A DNA stretch of 64,000 nt from assembly GCA_937873655.1 (NCBI GenBank), contig CALMYQ010000125.1, positions 1-64,000 on the forward strand, read 5' to 3'. Under the pieces are notes generated by a model. That model searched no databases. It had not been told where the DNA came from and saw only the letters and a program-made list of their open reading frames with translations. This document shows positions 18,098 to 26,482 of the stretch, in pieces (positions within the stretch are counted from its first letter, which is position 1; each line of letters begins with the position of its first letter). The translations under genes and the position numbers were made by a program. Origin of the DNA: an uncultured Lewinella sp. (lineage in GTDB: Bacteria; Bacteroidota; Bacteroidia; Chitinophagales; Saprospiraceae).

Positions 18098-19873
18098 CTA
18101 CGCTTTGGATAAAATTATCTTCCTGGCGGAGGCGCGGGCATCCTGCTGGATGCTGAGATAATAAGTGCCTTCGCCGTTCTGGATGATGTCCAGGTTATCG
18201 CTGAAATCGCCCTGGAAGGTGCCCATATCGTATTTATAGATTAACCTGCCCTGGCTGTTGATGACCTTCACAACGGTCTGCCCGCTGGAAGGAAGCTCAA
18301 AGCTCAGCTTGAACAAACCCTGGGAGGAATTGGGCACGAGTCGGATGTTCCGGATTTCCAGCTCCCGCTGCCCCCCGAGGTCAAGCCCGAATTTCCGGCG
18401 CAGGTCCTCCACTTCTTTTCCCGGCGCGTCGGTGATAATCACCTTGACATTTTTGATGTCCAGCCGGTTGGTGGCGATTACGGTTTTGGGGGTTACGTCC
18501 CATACCCAGTCGGTGATGGTCGTGATTTTGGTATCGCAATAGGATTTGATGGGCTCGGCGGCATCCATCCGGCGGTTGCCCCGCAGGATCTCCAGTTTGA
18601 TGGTTTCGCCGACCTGCATATTGTCGATCGCCGTGGAAATGTCTTCCCAGTCTACCATGGAAAAACCGTTGATCTTCACAATGATATCGCCGTCTTCCAG
18701 CCCCATTTCTTCGGCCGTTGAATTTTCAACGATATCAACCCTGATCCCGTGTTCGGTAGCCATGTCGTGGCTGGCCCTGATCCCCAGAAAGGGCTTTTCG
18801 CACTTGTCGCGCTCTGTACTGCGACCCTCTTCATTCCGGCGGCCCAGCACAACCGGCAGCGACCTGTTTCTGCCCTGGCGGACCAGTTGGACGGATGCCC
18901 GCTGGCCGGGATTGTATTTATGCAGAATGGAAGAAAGGGACTGGTCGGCCCCCGTCCGGTATTCATCCACCCCGTATATGTAGTCGAAGGCCTGGATTCC
19001 GGCCCTGTCAGCTGCCGTATTCGGAATGACGCTGGTGACGTAACTGCCGTAAATGTTATCAAAACCCAGTTTCATCGCCTTTTCCTTGGTCAGGTTCACG
19101 CTATTGATGCCCAGAAAGGCATATTCCTCTTTTTGTTTAATCTCCAGGTTTCCGTCCAGGGCCAGCATCCTGTTTTCTGATGCGGTAGAGGCGCCCGCCC
19201 GGCTTTTGTACAACCCCGACAAGGCGATCTTTCTTCCGTAGCGTTCCGCCACCACTTCCACTGGGTCGCCCGGGTCCGACAGGGGGACGGCGGTGGTAAT
19301 GTCCTCCCAGTCGACAACAGGGTGCCCGTTGATGGACAGGATCCGGTCGCCGTCTTTCAGGCCCATCCCTTCGGCAGTCGAACGGGATACGATTTCGACC
19401 ACCACTCCGGCCTGTTCATCATCGTCCTCATCCGCTTGGCTGACCCCCAGGAACGTGTTTTTCCGGGCGGATGGCCAGCGTTGGTACTTTCCCAGGACCG
19501 TGTTGATGGACATTGCCCGGCCGTCCCGGAACAGGTGGATCGTTACCTGTTCTCCAGGGTGGAAATAGCCGAGCAGATCCGTCAGGTCCTCGTCGTCACT
19601 GGTCCTCATTTCATTGATACCATACAGGTAATCAAAGGGCAGAATGCCGGCATCATGGCCGGCGCCGGCAGGATGGACCTCGCTGACATAACTGCCGTAG
19701 GCATTGCGGAACCCCAGTATCTCCGCCTTTTCTTCTGAGATCGTATTGGTGCGAATATTGAGGTACGCCCTTCCATCCTCACAATCCGACTGCTTCGCCA
19801 CTTTTTGCGCAAGGGCACTATTCCCCAGCGTAAACACGGAGCAAAGAACCATGCTTAATACAGTCGCTTTCAT
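18098..19873 (-). CDS. Exported protein with four PDZ domains and T9SS-like C-terminus
   Basis: This 591-residue protein has a signal peptide (residues 1-22). Four PDZ domains are arranged as a duplicated pair: unit 1 covers about 36-215 and unit 2 about 250-430. The repeat is visible in GFRNAYGSYVSEVHPAGAG versus GFDNIYGSYVTSVIPNTAA, and in AEGMGLKDGDRILSINGHPV versus AEEMGLEDGDIIVKINGFSM. PDZ domains bind peptide C-termini; no protease domain is present, so it is likely a scaffold or a substrate-tethering protein. The last 85 residues (VPNSSQGLFKLSFEL to ARKIILSKA) resemble a type A T9SS sorting domain, suggesting surface export. A terminator follows. The divergent DUF4403 gene starts 183 bp upstream, so promoters for both lie in 19874-20056. 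Confidence 0.85.
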   Translation of the reverse strand: MKATVLSMVLCSVFTLGNSALAQKVAKQSDCEDGRAYLNIRTNTISEEKAEILGFRNAYGSYVSEVHPAGAGHDAGILPFDYLYGINEMRTSDDEDLTDLLGYFHPGEQVTIHLFRDGRAMSINTVLGKYQRWPSARKNTFLGVSQADEDDDEQAGVVVEIVSRSTAEGMGLKDGDRILSINGHPVVDWEDITTAVPLSDPGDPVEVVAERYGRKIALSGLYKSRAGASTASENRMLALDGNLEIKQKEEYAFLGINSVNLTKEKAMKLGFDNIYGSYVTSVIPNTAADRAGIQAFDYIYGVDEYRTGADQSLSSILHKYNPGQRASVQLVRQGRNRSLPVVLGRRNEEGRSTERDKCEKPFLGIRASHDMATEHGIRVDIVENSTAEEMGLEDGDIIVKINGFSMVDWEDISTAIDNMQVGETIKLEILRGNRRMDAAEPIKSYCDTKITTITDWVWDVTPKTVIATNRLDIKNVKVIITDAPGKEVEDLRRKFGLDLGGQRELEIRNIRLVPNSSQGLFKLSFELPSSGQTVVKVINSQGRLIYKYDMGTFQGDFSDNLDIIQNGEGTYYLSIQQDARASARKIILSKA

Positions 19874-20056
19874 ACTATTTTGCGTTTAACTTTCGGAATC
19901 AAAGACAGTGTATTTGAATCAGGGTTGCAAACCCCGTTTTCAGGCCTTGAATCGGGACCGGAACTGTATCCCGCAGCAAACTTATTTGCGCGATTCCAAC
20001 CGGAAAATGGATAAGTCCCGCTAATTTTACGCGAATCAAAATGAATTCAGCCGGAT

Positions 20057-21418
20057 ATGAAAAAATACATGGCTTTTTTTGTTATTATAGCAGGCCTGTT
20101 TGGCTGTAAAACCACTCAACCGGTGCGACCGCAAGAATTTTACGACGAAAAAACCGGGGAATACATCTCCAACCTGAATATTCCGATCCATATCGAAATG
20201 AAGGCGCTTGAGAAAATGCTCAATAAGCAGCTTTCGGGGGTGATCTATGAGGATAAGGACCTGAATGACGGCGACGATATGATGCTGCGCGCCGAAAAGA
20301 AAGAAGACATAACGCTCAGCCTGACCGAAGACACCATCCGGTACCGGGTCCCGCTGGCCGTTTTCGTCAAATACGATGCCGGCATCGCCAAGGTCGACGC
20401 CGACGGAGAAATCGCCTTTGATTTCAAAACTGTTTTTAATATCGGTTCGGATTGGAACCTCAAAACCCAAACCGTGATCGACAGCTATGAGTGGATCACC
20501 AAGCCCAAAGTTCGGCTGGGCGTCCTCAGCCTGCCGGTCGGCAGCATTGCCAATCTCCTGCTCAACAAGTTCAAATATACCATCACTGAAGCCATCGACC
20601 AGCAGATCGCCGAGAACTTCAATATGCGGCAATGGGTCCAGACGGCCTGGACCCAAATGTTCGATCCCATTGAGGTCTCACCGGAATACCGGGCATGGCT
20701 GATGATCCAACCGCAGGGTATGGCTATTACGCCCCTGGAGAATAAAAACGGCCGGATTGAAAGCACCATTACAGTAAAAACACAGCCCAGGATCGTCATC
20801 GGGGCCAAACCCGTGACGCCCCTCCCGGCCGCCCTCCCGGCATTTCAGTACGGGCAACCGGAAGAAGGCGGATTTCAGATGCTCGTAGCGGCGGAAATTC
20901 CCTATGAAGAAGCCGAAAGCATCGCCAAGGCCTCTGTGGTCGGCGAACGCTACGACTACGGCAAGCGGTATATCGTAGTGGACGATCTGGAACTCTACGG
21001 CCAGGGCAATAAGCTGGTGGTCAATACCAAATTGTCCGGCTCCTTCAACGGCAGCCTCTACCTGACGGGCGAACCTTCCTTCAACGAACGTCGCAACGCC
21101 ATCGACGTCAAAAACCTGAAATACACCATCGATTCCCGCAACTTCCTTCTCAAAACAGCGGGCTGGTTGCTGCGGAGTCAGTTCAAAAATACCCTCCAGG
21201 AAAATATGGACTTTCTGCTCGATGCCAACCTCAAGGAGATCCACGGGCAGATCCAGCAGCAACTGACCAATTACAAGATTGCCGACAATATCTACCTGAC
21301 CGGAAAATTGTCGGAATTCAACCTCGCCGACGCTTACCTCGCGCCGGAAGCCATCCGGGTAGAGGTCGTCCTGAAAGGCGATGTCGTGGTAGACCTGAAG
21401 GAATTAAAGGTTGAATGA
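20057..21418 (+). CDS. DUF4403-family lipoprotein
   Basis: This 453-residue protein has a lipoprotein signal (MKKYMAFFVIIAGLFGC, lipid on C17) and then a DUF4403 region covering almost the whole chain. DUF4403 proteins contain two tandem modules thought to have a lipid-binding tubular (SMP/BPI-like) shape; the visible duplication here is the strand pattern before and after the AWLMIQPQGMAI segment. No biochemical role is established for the family. A membrane or periplasmic lipid-handling function is an inference from the proposed fold. It is transcribed away from the four-PDZ gene. The 250 bp downstream hold a CTTTGCGT direct duplication (21549-21563) and the heptamer array, but no gene. Confidence 0.82.
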   Translation: MKKYMAFFVIIAGLFGCKTTQPVRPQEFYDEKTGEYISNLNIPIHIEMKALEKMLNKQLSGVIYEDKDLNDGDDMMLRAEKKEDITLSLTEDTIRYRVPLAVFVKYDAGIAKVDADGEIAFDFKTVFNIGSDWNLKTQTVIDSYEWITKPKVRLGVLSLPVGSIANLLLNKFKYTITEAIDQQIAENFNMRQWVQTAWTQMFDPIEVSPEYRAWLMIQPQGMAITPLENKNGRIESTITVKTQPRIVIGAKPVTPLPAALPAFQYGQPEEGGFQMLVAAEIPYEEAESIAKASVVGERYDYGKRYIVVDDLELYGQGNKLVVNTKLSGSFNGSLYLTGEPSFNERRNAIDVKNLKYTIDSRNFLLKTAGWLLRSQFKNTLQENMDFLLDANLKEIHGQIQQQLTNYKIADNIYLTGKLSEFNLADAYLAPEAIRVEVVLKGDVVVDLKELKVE

Positions 21419-21620
21419 CAGCGGCCAGCGGGCCAATTGCCGCCCCCTGACCGCTGTATCCATTGCCCGCATAGCCGTTGTAAAGAGAACCGCCCAGCAT
21501 TTTGCGTCAACCAGATTTATAACCCGCGCAGCATGATGAAAATCAAATCTTTGCGTCTTTGCGCAACAACACTGTTTTGAACGGTCCCTTGTAAAGCCGA
21601 AACCTCGCCTTACCCCCACT

Positions 21621-21697
21621 GACAACTGACAACTGACAACTGACAACTGACAACTGACAACTGACAACTGATCACTGGCCACTGATCACCGACAACC
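21621..21697. repeat. Heptamer tandem array 3 (GACAACT) overlapping a gene's stop codon
   Basis: Seven perfect GACAACT units (21621-21669) are followed in the same register by GATCACT, GGCCACT, GATCACC and GACAACC, ending at 21697. The degenerate part contains the stop codon (21672-21674) and the last seven or so codons of the minus-strand sialidase-like gene. The unit differs from those of arrays 1 and 2 only at its first base. Confidence 0.93.
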
Positions 21698-23546
21698 GCT
21701 TCACCTGAGCGCCCCGGTCGGTTTCCACCCTGAGCAGGTATACGCCCGAAGGCAGCCCGTATAGCGGGATCTCGACCTGGTGGTTGCCGGGCTCCAGGCG
21801 ACCCAAGCCCATGAACTTGACCATGCTTCCGTTGAGGTCGGTCAGTTCCAGCTGGACAGCATCGGATTCCTTCAGGGAGATTTCGACTGTGCTTTTTTCC
21901 GTTGCAGGGTTCGGATGCGGCCCGCGAACGGTCAGATTGGACGACAGTGTGCCGTATTCGATCGTTTTTACAGGGCCTTCTCCAAGCGGGATCTGGGCGG
22001 TGTACACCTCTATATTGCCGTCGTTTGACCGGCCGTCGGCCCAGAATGCCCAAATGTATCCTTTGGTGGCGACCACCTGCGTATACTCCCCGATGCCGAA
22101 TCCGCCGTTCTTTTCCCCGATCATGGCAAAATCCGCCGGAAGGGCATTGACGGCAAAATCCGTTTCGAACAGCGCTCCGCCGTCTTTGGACCAGGCCATG
22201 TAATAATCCGCTGATTGGTTGAGGTTTTGCCGCATATCGTACCAGGCGGTGACCACCAGGCCGTCATCATTCACATATAGCGTTGGGTGGAACTGATTGG
22301 CGCCGGAGTTGCCGTCCTGGTTCAACACCCTGGGCGCCGACCAGGTGTCGCCCTGGTCGGTTGAGGCGCTGATCCAGATATCGGTAGTCAGCGAATCGGG
22401 CTGCGAGCCGGTCCAGACCAGGTAAATGCTGCCCTCGTGGTCGCCGCCGGACCGGTCGACCCGCAACTGGGGGGACGGATACATGCGGGCCGGGTCAATA
22501 CCGGTAATGCAAGGATCGCCACCTTCCTGCAGGAAACAGGGCAAAATGAAATCGGATATCTTTTCCGGAGCGCTGAAGGTAACGCCGCCGTCCAGCGAGC
22601 GGGTGTAATACAGCGCCGGTGGAGACAGCGTATCCTTGATGCCGGCATAAACCAGGTGAACGCCGCCGGTATTGTCCACATCGATGGTCGTGAATTGAAC
22701 CAGGATCAGGGAGTCGTTGTCGATTACAACCGGTGTCGGGGAAAACATGGTTTGCCCCGGCGTTAACCGCCTGACCAGGATATTATAGGTCGTATCCGTC
22801 AGGTTGATCTCTGTGTAGGCGGTATAGATGTTGCCTTTGAAACCGGAGGCATCGCTCCTGTCGGCGGCCATCCATTCCTTGTCTACAAACCGGCCGGCGG
22901 AAAGGCCTTCCAGATCCCCGGCATCAACAGCCGGTGACATCCGGGTCCAGTTTACGCCGCCGTCTTCGGAAACGGCCCATTCCAGGGCAATCCTCAGCTG
23001 GAGCCCCTGGGCATAGAGCAGCAACCAGGAAAGGTAGGCTTTGCCGTCGGGCCCGAATACAATGATCGGATCTCCGCCGCCCAGCACAAAGGATGACCCC
23101 GGGAGGTGGGCTGAGGCGTCAAAGTCGCTGACTTGCCAGGTTTGTCCGAAATCCTTGGTATAATAGACCGGAAATTCCAGGGACGCCCCAAAAATGCCGC
23201 CGTCTCCGTACCGCATGGTGCCGACAATGATATTGTTGGAATCCAGCGGATTGACGGCAGCGTGGATCTCGGATTCGGGGTCTTCGGTTTCAGTGATATT
23301 CGTTTCGTCACCGGGCCCCCCCCTGTAATGCAACGGAATGGCTTCCGGATCGCGCTGGTAGCGGTCGATCCATTCCTGCAGCAATTCCGGCTGTGCCGCC
23401 AGTTCCGGATCAACGGTCAGTTTTTTCTTTAAGGTTTCGGTCGCTTTTCGGTAGAGGTAGTCTTTTACGGAGTGGACCTGAGCGGTCAAGGTAAGTGCGG
23501 ATGCTGAAAGGAACAGCACCAAAACGGCTTTGGGAAAACGATACAT
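21672..23546 (-). CDS. Secreted BNR/sialidase-like beta-propeller protein with T9SS domain
   Basis: This 624-residue protein has a signal peptide (cut after LTLTA), a propeller region (about 85-530) and a C-terminal type A T9SS domain (about 540-624). BNR-type Asp-box-like motifs are visible: TKDFGQTWQVS, SEDGGVNWTR, SLDGGVTFSAP, STDQGDTWSAP and SKDGGALFETD. These are structural motifs of sialidase-like propellers, but the catalytic Arg triad and Tyr of true sialidases are not evident, so enzymatic activity is not claimed. The extreme C-terminus (LSVISGQ and the stop codon) is encoded by the degenerate end of the heptamer array, beyond the point where the T9SS domain normally ends. Confidence 0.87.
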   Translation of the reverse strand: MYRFPKAVLVLFLSASALTLTAQVHSVKDYLYRKATETLKKKLTVDPELAAQPELLQEWIDRYQRDPEAIPLHYRGGPGDETNITETEDPESEIHAAVNPLDSNNIIVGTMRYGDGGIFGASLEFPVYYTKDFGQTWQVSDFDASAHLPGSSFVLGGGDPIIVFGPDGKAYLSWLLLYAQGLQLRIALEWAVSEDGGVNWTRMSPAVDAGDLEGLSAGRFVDKEWMAADRSDASGFKGNIYTAYTEINLTDTTYNILVRRLTPGQTMFSPTPVVIDNDSLILVQFTTIDVDNTGGVHLVYAGIKDTLSPPALYYTRSLDGGVTFSAPEKISDFILPCFLQEGGDPCITGIDPARMYPSPQLRVDRSGGDHEGSIYLVWTGSQPDSLTTDIWISASTDQGDTWSAPRVLNQDGNSGANQFHPTLYVNDDGLVVTAWYDMRQNLNQSADYYMAWSKDGGALFETDFAVNALPADFAMIGEKNGGFGIGEYTQVVATKGYIWAFWADGRSNDGNIEVYTAQIPLGEGPVKTIEYGTLSSNLTVRGPHPNPATEKSTVEISLKESDAVQLELTDLNGSMVKFMGLGRLEPGNHQVEIPLYGLPSGVYLLRVETDRGAQVKRLSVISGQ

Positions 23547-23707
23547 GGTTTTTTTGGATTTTGAATTGGCGATTGGTTATACAATGAATTTAGCGTTTAG
23601 GGTTTCGAAGATAAGATTAATCTGATGGATAATCGCCGCTTTTTCTTTGATTTGTCTGACAACACTGATAAAATTGCCGTTGATTCCTACGCTTTCAAAA
23701 TTGAAAT

Positions 23708-24676
23708 ATGGAAAAAGAGCCGAAGATCGTAGTACTGGATGGGTATACCCTGAACCCCGGCGATTTGAGCTGGGCGCCTTTAGCGGCACTGGGGGAACTT
23801 GCCGTTTATGACCGCACATCAGCAGCGGAAGCAGCAGGGCGCGCCCTGGATGCGGACATCCTGCTGGTCAACAAGGTCCGGCTGGACGCCGCGCTGCTGG
23901 ACCGGTTGCCCAACCTGAAATGCGTGTGCGTGCTGGCAACAGGGTTCAACAATATCGATACCTGCAAGGCAAAATCCAGGGACATACCAGTGTGCAACGT
24001 AAAAGGCTACGGATCCGCCTCCGTAGCGCAGCACGTGTTCGCCATGATGCTGGCGATGGTAAACGGCATCGCTGACCATAACCGCAGCGTGCAGGCGGGC
24101 GGTTGGGCTGCGCAGCCGGATTTTTGCTATACCTTATTCCCGGTAACGGAACTTGCCGGCAAAACGCTTGGCATTTACGGCCTTGGCCAGATCGGACGGC
24201 AGGTGGCCCGCCTTGGACTGGCCTTTGATATGGAGGTGATCGCCGTACACAAACACCCCGAACGCGATGCCATGGAAGGCGTAGCCTTTGTCGACCTGGA
24301 GGCGTTGTTTTCCCGGAGCGATTTCCTGACCCTCCATGCACCCCTGACGGCTGAGAACGAAGGGCTGGTGAATACCGCCAGGCTATCAACCATGAAGCCT
24401 TCCGCGCGGCTCATCAACACCAGCCGGGGCGGTTTGATCCGGGAAGGCGACCTGAAAGCGGCGTTGTTGTCCGGAAAAATAGCAGGGGCAGCCCTTGACG
24501 TACTTTCTGCAGAACCGCCCCCGGCCGATCATCCGTTGATGGGCGTTGACAATTGCCTGATCACGCCCCACATGGCCTGGGCGAGCCTGGAAGCCCGCCG
24601 CCGGTTGCTGGAGGAAACGGTCGAAAACGTAAAGGCTTTTCTGGGGGGAAATGCCAGGAACAATGTAGCGGTGTAA
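23708..24676 (+). CDS. D-2-hydroxyacid dehydrogenase (glycerate/hydroxypyruvate type)
   Basis: This 322-residue cytosolic enzyme of the D-isomer-specific 2-hydroxyacid dehydrogenase family interconverts 2-oxoacids and D-2-hydroxyacids with NAD(P)H. The Rossmann motif is GIYGLGQIG (residues about 155-163), the substrate-binding Arg is R240 in INTSRGG, and the catalytic pair is E269 (SAEPPP) with H288 (ITPHMAW). The tryptophan-containing TPHMAW and the N-terminal ATGFNNID favour a glycerate dehydrogenase assignment over lactate dehydrogenase, but specificity cannot be proven. The ATG at 23708 begins the conserved N-terminus. It converges with the EAD11-TPR gene, with stop codons 6 bp apart. Confidence 0.9.
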   Translation: MEKEPKIVVLDGYTLNPGDLSWAPLAALGELAVYDRTSAAEAAGRALDADILLVNKVRLDAALLDRLPNLKCVCVLATGFNNIDTCKAKSRDIPVCNVKGYGSASVAQHVFAMMLAMVNGIADHNRSVQAGGWAAQPDFCYTLFPVTELAGKTLGIYGLGQIGRQVARLGLAFDMEVIAVHKHPERDAMEGVAFVDLEALFSRSDFLTLHAPLTAENEGLVNTARLSTMKPSARLINTSRGGLIREGDLKAALLSGKIAGAALDVLSAEPPPADHPLMGVDNCLITPHMAWASLEARRRLLEETVENVKAFLGGNARNNVAV

Positions 24677-24682
24677 GGCGGG

Positions 24683-26413
24683 TCAGTTGTTTTCCTTTCG
24701 GGTTTCCAAAACTTCCCGCAACAAGGGTCTTTCTTTGAGCAGCTCTTCCTTTCTGACCCCCGTTGCCTTGGTTTGTTCAAGTATCTGCGGAAATTTGCGG
24801 GTATCGCGGGTCGCCTCCAATTGGATGGCGATGGCCTTTGAATTCCTGGAGTCGATGGCGAGGGCTTTGCCCGAAGCCTCGGCGGCCTCCTTTTTATCGC
24901 CCAGGTTGATGCTGGCTTCAGCTTTGTCGATCAGGGCATCCAGGTTTCTGGGGTCGCGTTGGAGGATGGCATCCGCTTTGACCTTGCGGTCTTCCTGTTC
25001 TTTTCGCTTGTCCTTGAGCTCAATCACCCGCCGGTCCAGTATTCTGGAGGTTGATTCACCGTCGCTTGCCAGGGTATCGCCTTGCTGGACATTTTTATCG
25101 GGAGGCGTTCTCGAATCCAACACCTCTCTTACCCGTTTAAGGTCATTTTCTGCGTGATCCACCTGGTCCATTTCCAGGAGTATGCCGGCGCGATTCAGCA
25201 GGGCGTCTGTATTTTCAGGTTTGTTTTCAATTTGCCGGGAAAGGTCTGATACCGCTTCGGCGTATTTTCCTTTTTTGTAGTAGATCATGGCCCTGTTGTT
25301 GAGCGCCAGCCAATAGTTAGGGTGTTGATCCAGGACCTTGTCCAGTGAAGCTTCGGCCTTATCCGGTTGCCCCATTTTCCAATAACTGTCCGCCAGGGCC
25401 ATGCCTGACAGCAGTGAGGCCGATGAATCCTGGGTTTGCGCCGTGGACAGGATTTTGACGGCATTTTCTTCGTCGCCGGATTCGTGAGCCAGCACTCCGA
25501 ACAATATTTGCAGGATGGATTCAATCTTTTTGGTCGGTGCGCCTTCTGTTGCAATGCTGGACAGTGAAGTGACCGTATCCACTACTATCCCTTCCGTGGA
25601 AATGCTTGAAGCGCCGGCTACTGTGCCGACATTGGCGTCGTCGCCGATCACCAGTTTGCCGAATTGGAAATTGTTGCCGTTTTGAATAAAATTATACCGG
25701 GTAGTAATGATGATCCGGTCGTCTTTTTTTCGTTCGGTAGTCCCCCAGATCACCAGATTGGAGTGGCATTGGCTGCCTGAGTTTTCCGCTTCTGAATTGG
25801 TGCCGGGTAAAACTGAAAAATCGTCAGGTTTGACATTGGGGTTCAGAATGCTCGCTTTGATGGGAATGGATTCGCTGAAATCCGCCAGCCGGGTTTTGAT
25901 CTGCCCGTGGGTATCGAGCACCTTTGTTGCATCGGCTTCCAGCGGCCTGAACGGCCAGACCAGCACATTGAAGACTGAATTCTTTTCAAAAGAAGGACAG
26001 GGGCCGTCAGCTGCCTGTTGTTGTACGCCGCCATTGACAAAATAGAAAACGGCAGCCGTGATCAGCGCCAGCAAAACGACGATTCCGCCGATGGCCATAT
26101 AGGATTTTTTCCGGGCAGCAACAGCAGTTTTCGGCGATTCGAGTTGTCCCAGCAGCAGGACCAGCTGATTGGTGATCTGGTTGTAGGACAACTTGACATT
26201 CTCCTGGCTGACGATACCGAGAGTTTCGTCCTTTTGGGTTTTTTCGAATTGCGACTTGATCTGCAGCGCCAGATTGGACAACTCCTTGTAGGCGCCCTTG
26301 CGTTCTTCCAGAAAGGCATTGACGGTATCTACCGCCGATTCCAGCTCGGCGTTTGCGATCAGGTTTCTGACTTTGTCGATCAATTCAGTTTCGGGGAGCA
26401 TTGTCGCTTTCAT
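24683..26413 (-). CDS. EAD11 - transmembrane - TPR protein (orphan effector-associated-domain protein)
   Basis: This 576-residue protein has three parts. Residues 8-92 match effector-associated domain 11: LIANAELESAVDTVNAFL, the long helix KELSNLALQIKSQFEKTQ, then ETLGIVS and a final helix. EAD domains are small adaptors found in Bacteroidota conflict and signalling proteins that bring effectors and sensors together through like-like contacts. A single membrane span follows (about 105-127). The next region (about 148-300: NVLVWPF, then LVIWGTTE and a strand pair) resembles the TolB/FlgO-like ligand-binding fold seen beside TPRs. Residues about 310-560 contain TPR units, including YWLALNNRAMIYYKKGKYAE and NTDALLNRAGILLEMDQ. 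No caspase-like, TIR, STAND NTPase or other toxin gene with a matching EAD lies in the window. It follows the cytochrome gene by 69 bp on the same strand. Confidence 0.8.
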   Translation of the reverse strand: MKATMLPETELIDKVRNLIANAELESAVDTVNAFLEERKGAYKELSNLALQIKSQFEKTQKDETLGIVSQENVKLSYNQITNQLVLLLGQLESPKTAVAARKKSYMAIGGIVVLLALITAAVFYFVNGGVQQQAADGPCPSFEKNSVFNVLVWPFRPLEADATKVLDTHGQIKTRLADFSESIPIKASILNPNVKPDDFSVLPGTNSEAENSGSQCHSNLVIWGTTERKKDDRIIITTRYNFIQNGNNFQFGKLVIGDDANVGTVAGASSISTEGIVVDTVTSLSSIATEGAPTKKIESILQILFGVLAHESGDEENAVKILSTAQTQDSSASLLSGMALADSYWKMGQPDKAEASLDKVLDQHPNYWLALNNRAMIYYKKGKYAEAVSDLSRQIENKPENTDALLNRAGILLEMDQVDHAENDLKRVREVLDSRTPPDKNVQQGDTLASDGESTSRILDRRVIELKDKRKEQEDRKVKADAILQRDPRNLDALIDKAEASINLGDKKEAAEASGKALAIDSRNSKAIAIQLEATRDTRKFPQILEQTKATGVRKEELLKERPLLREVLETRKENN

Positions 26414-26482
26414 GATTTAAAGGGCTAATATATAATTTTCCGCAGTCAGCCCCAAATTTTGTTTGTACAAGTCTTTCCCCAT

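Noticed and set aside
2915..21589. Shared AACGGTCCCT near two heptamer arrays (2915-2924 and 21580-21589)
   Set aside because: A 10-bp match with unrelated flanks and different distances to the arrays (81 and 32 bp) may be chance; it needs a genome-wide search before being called a flanking motif.
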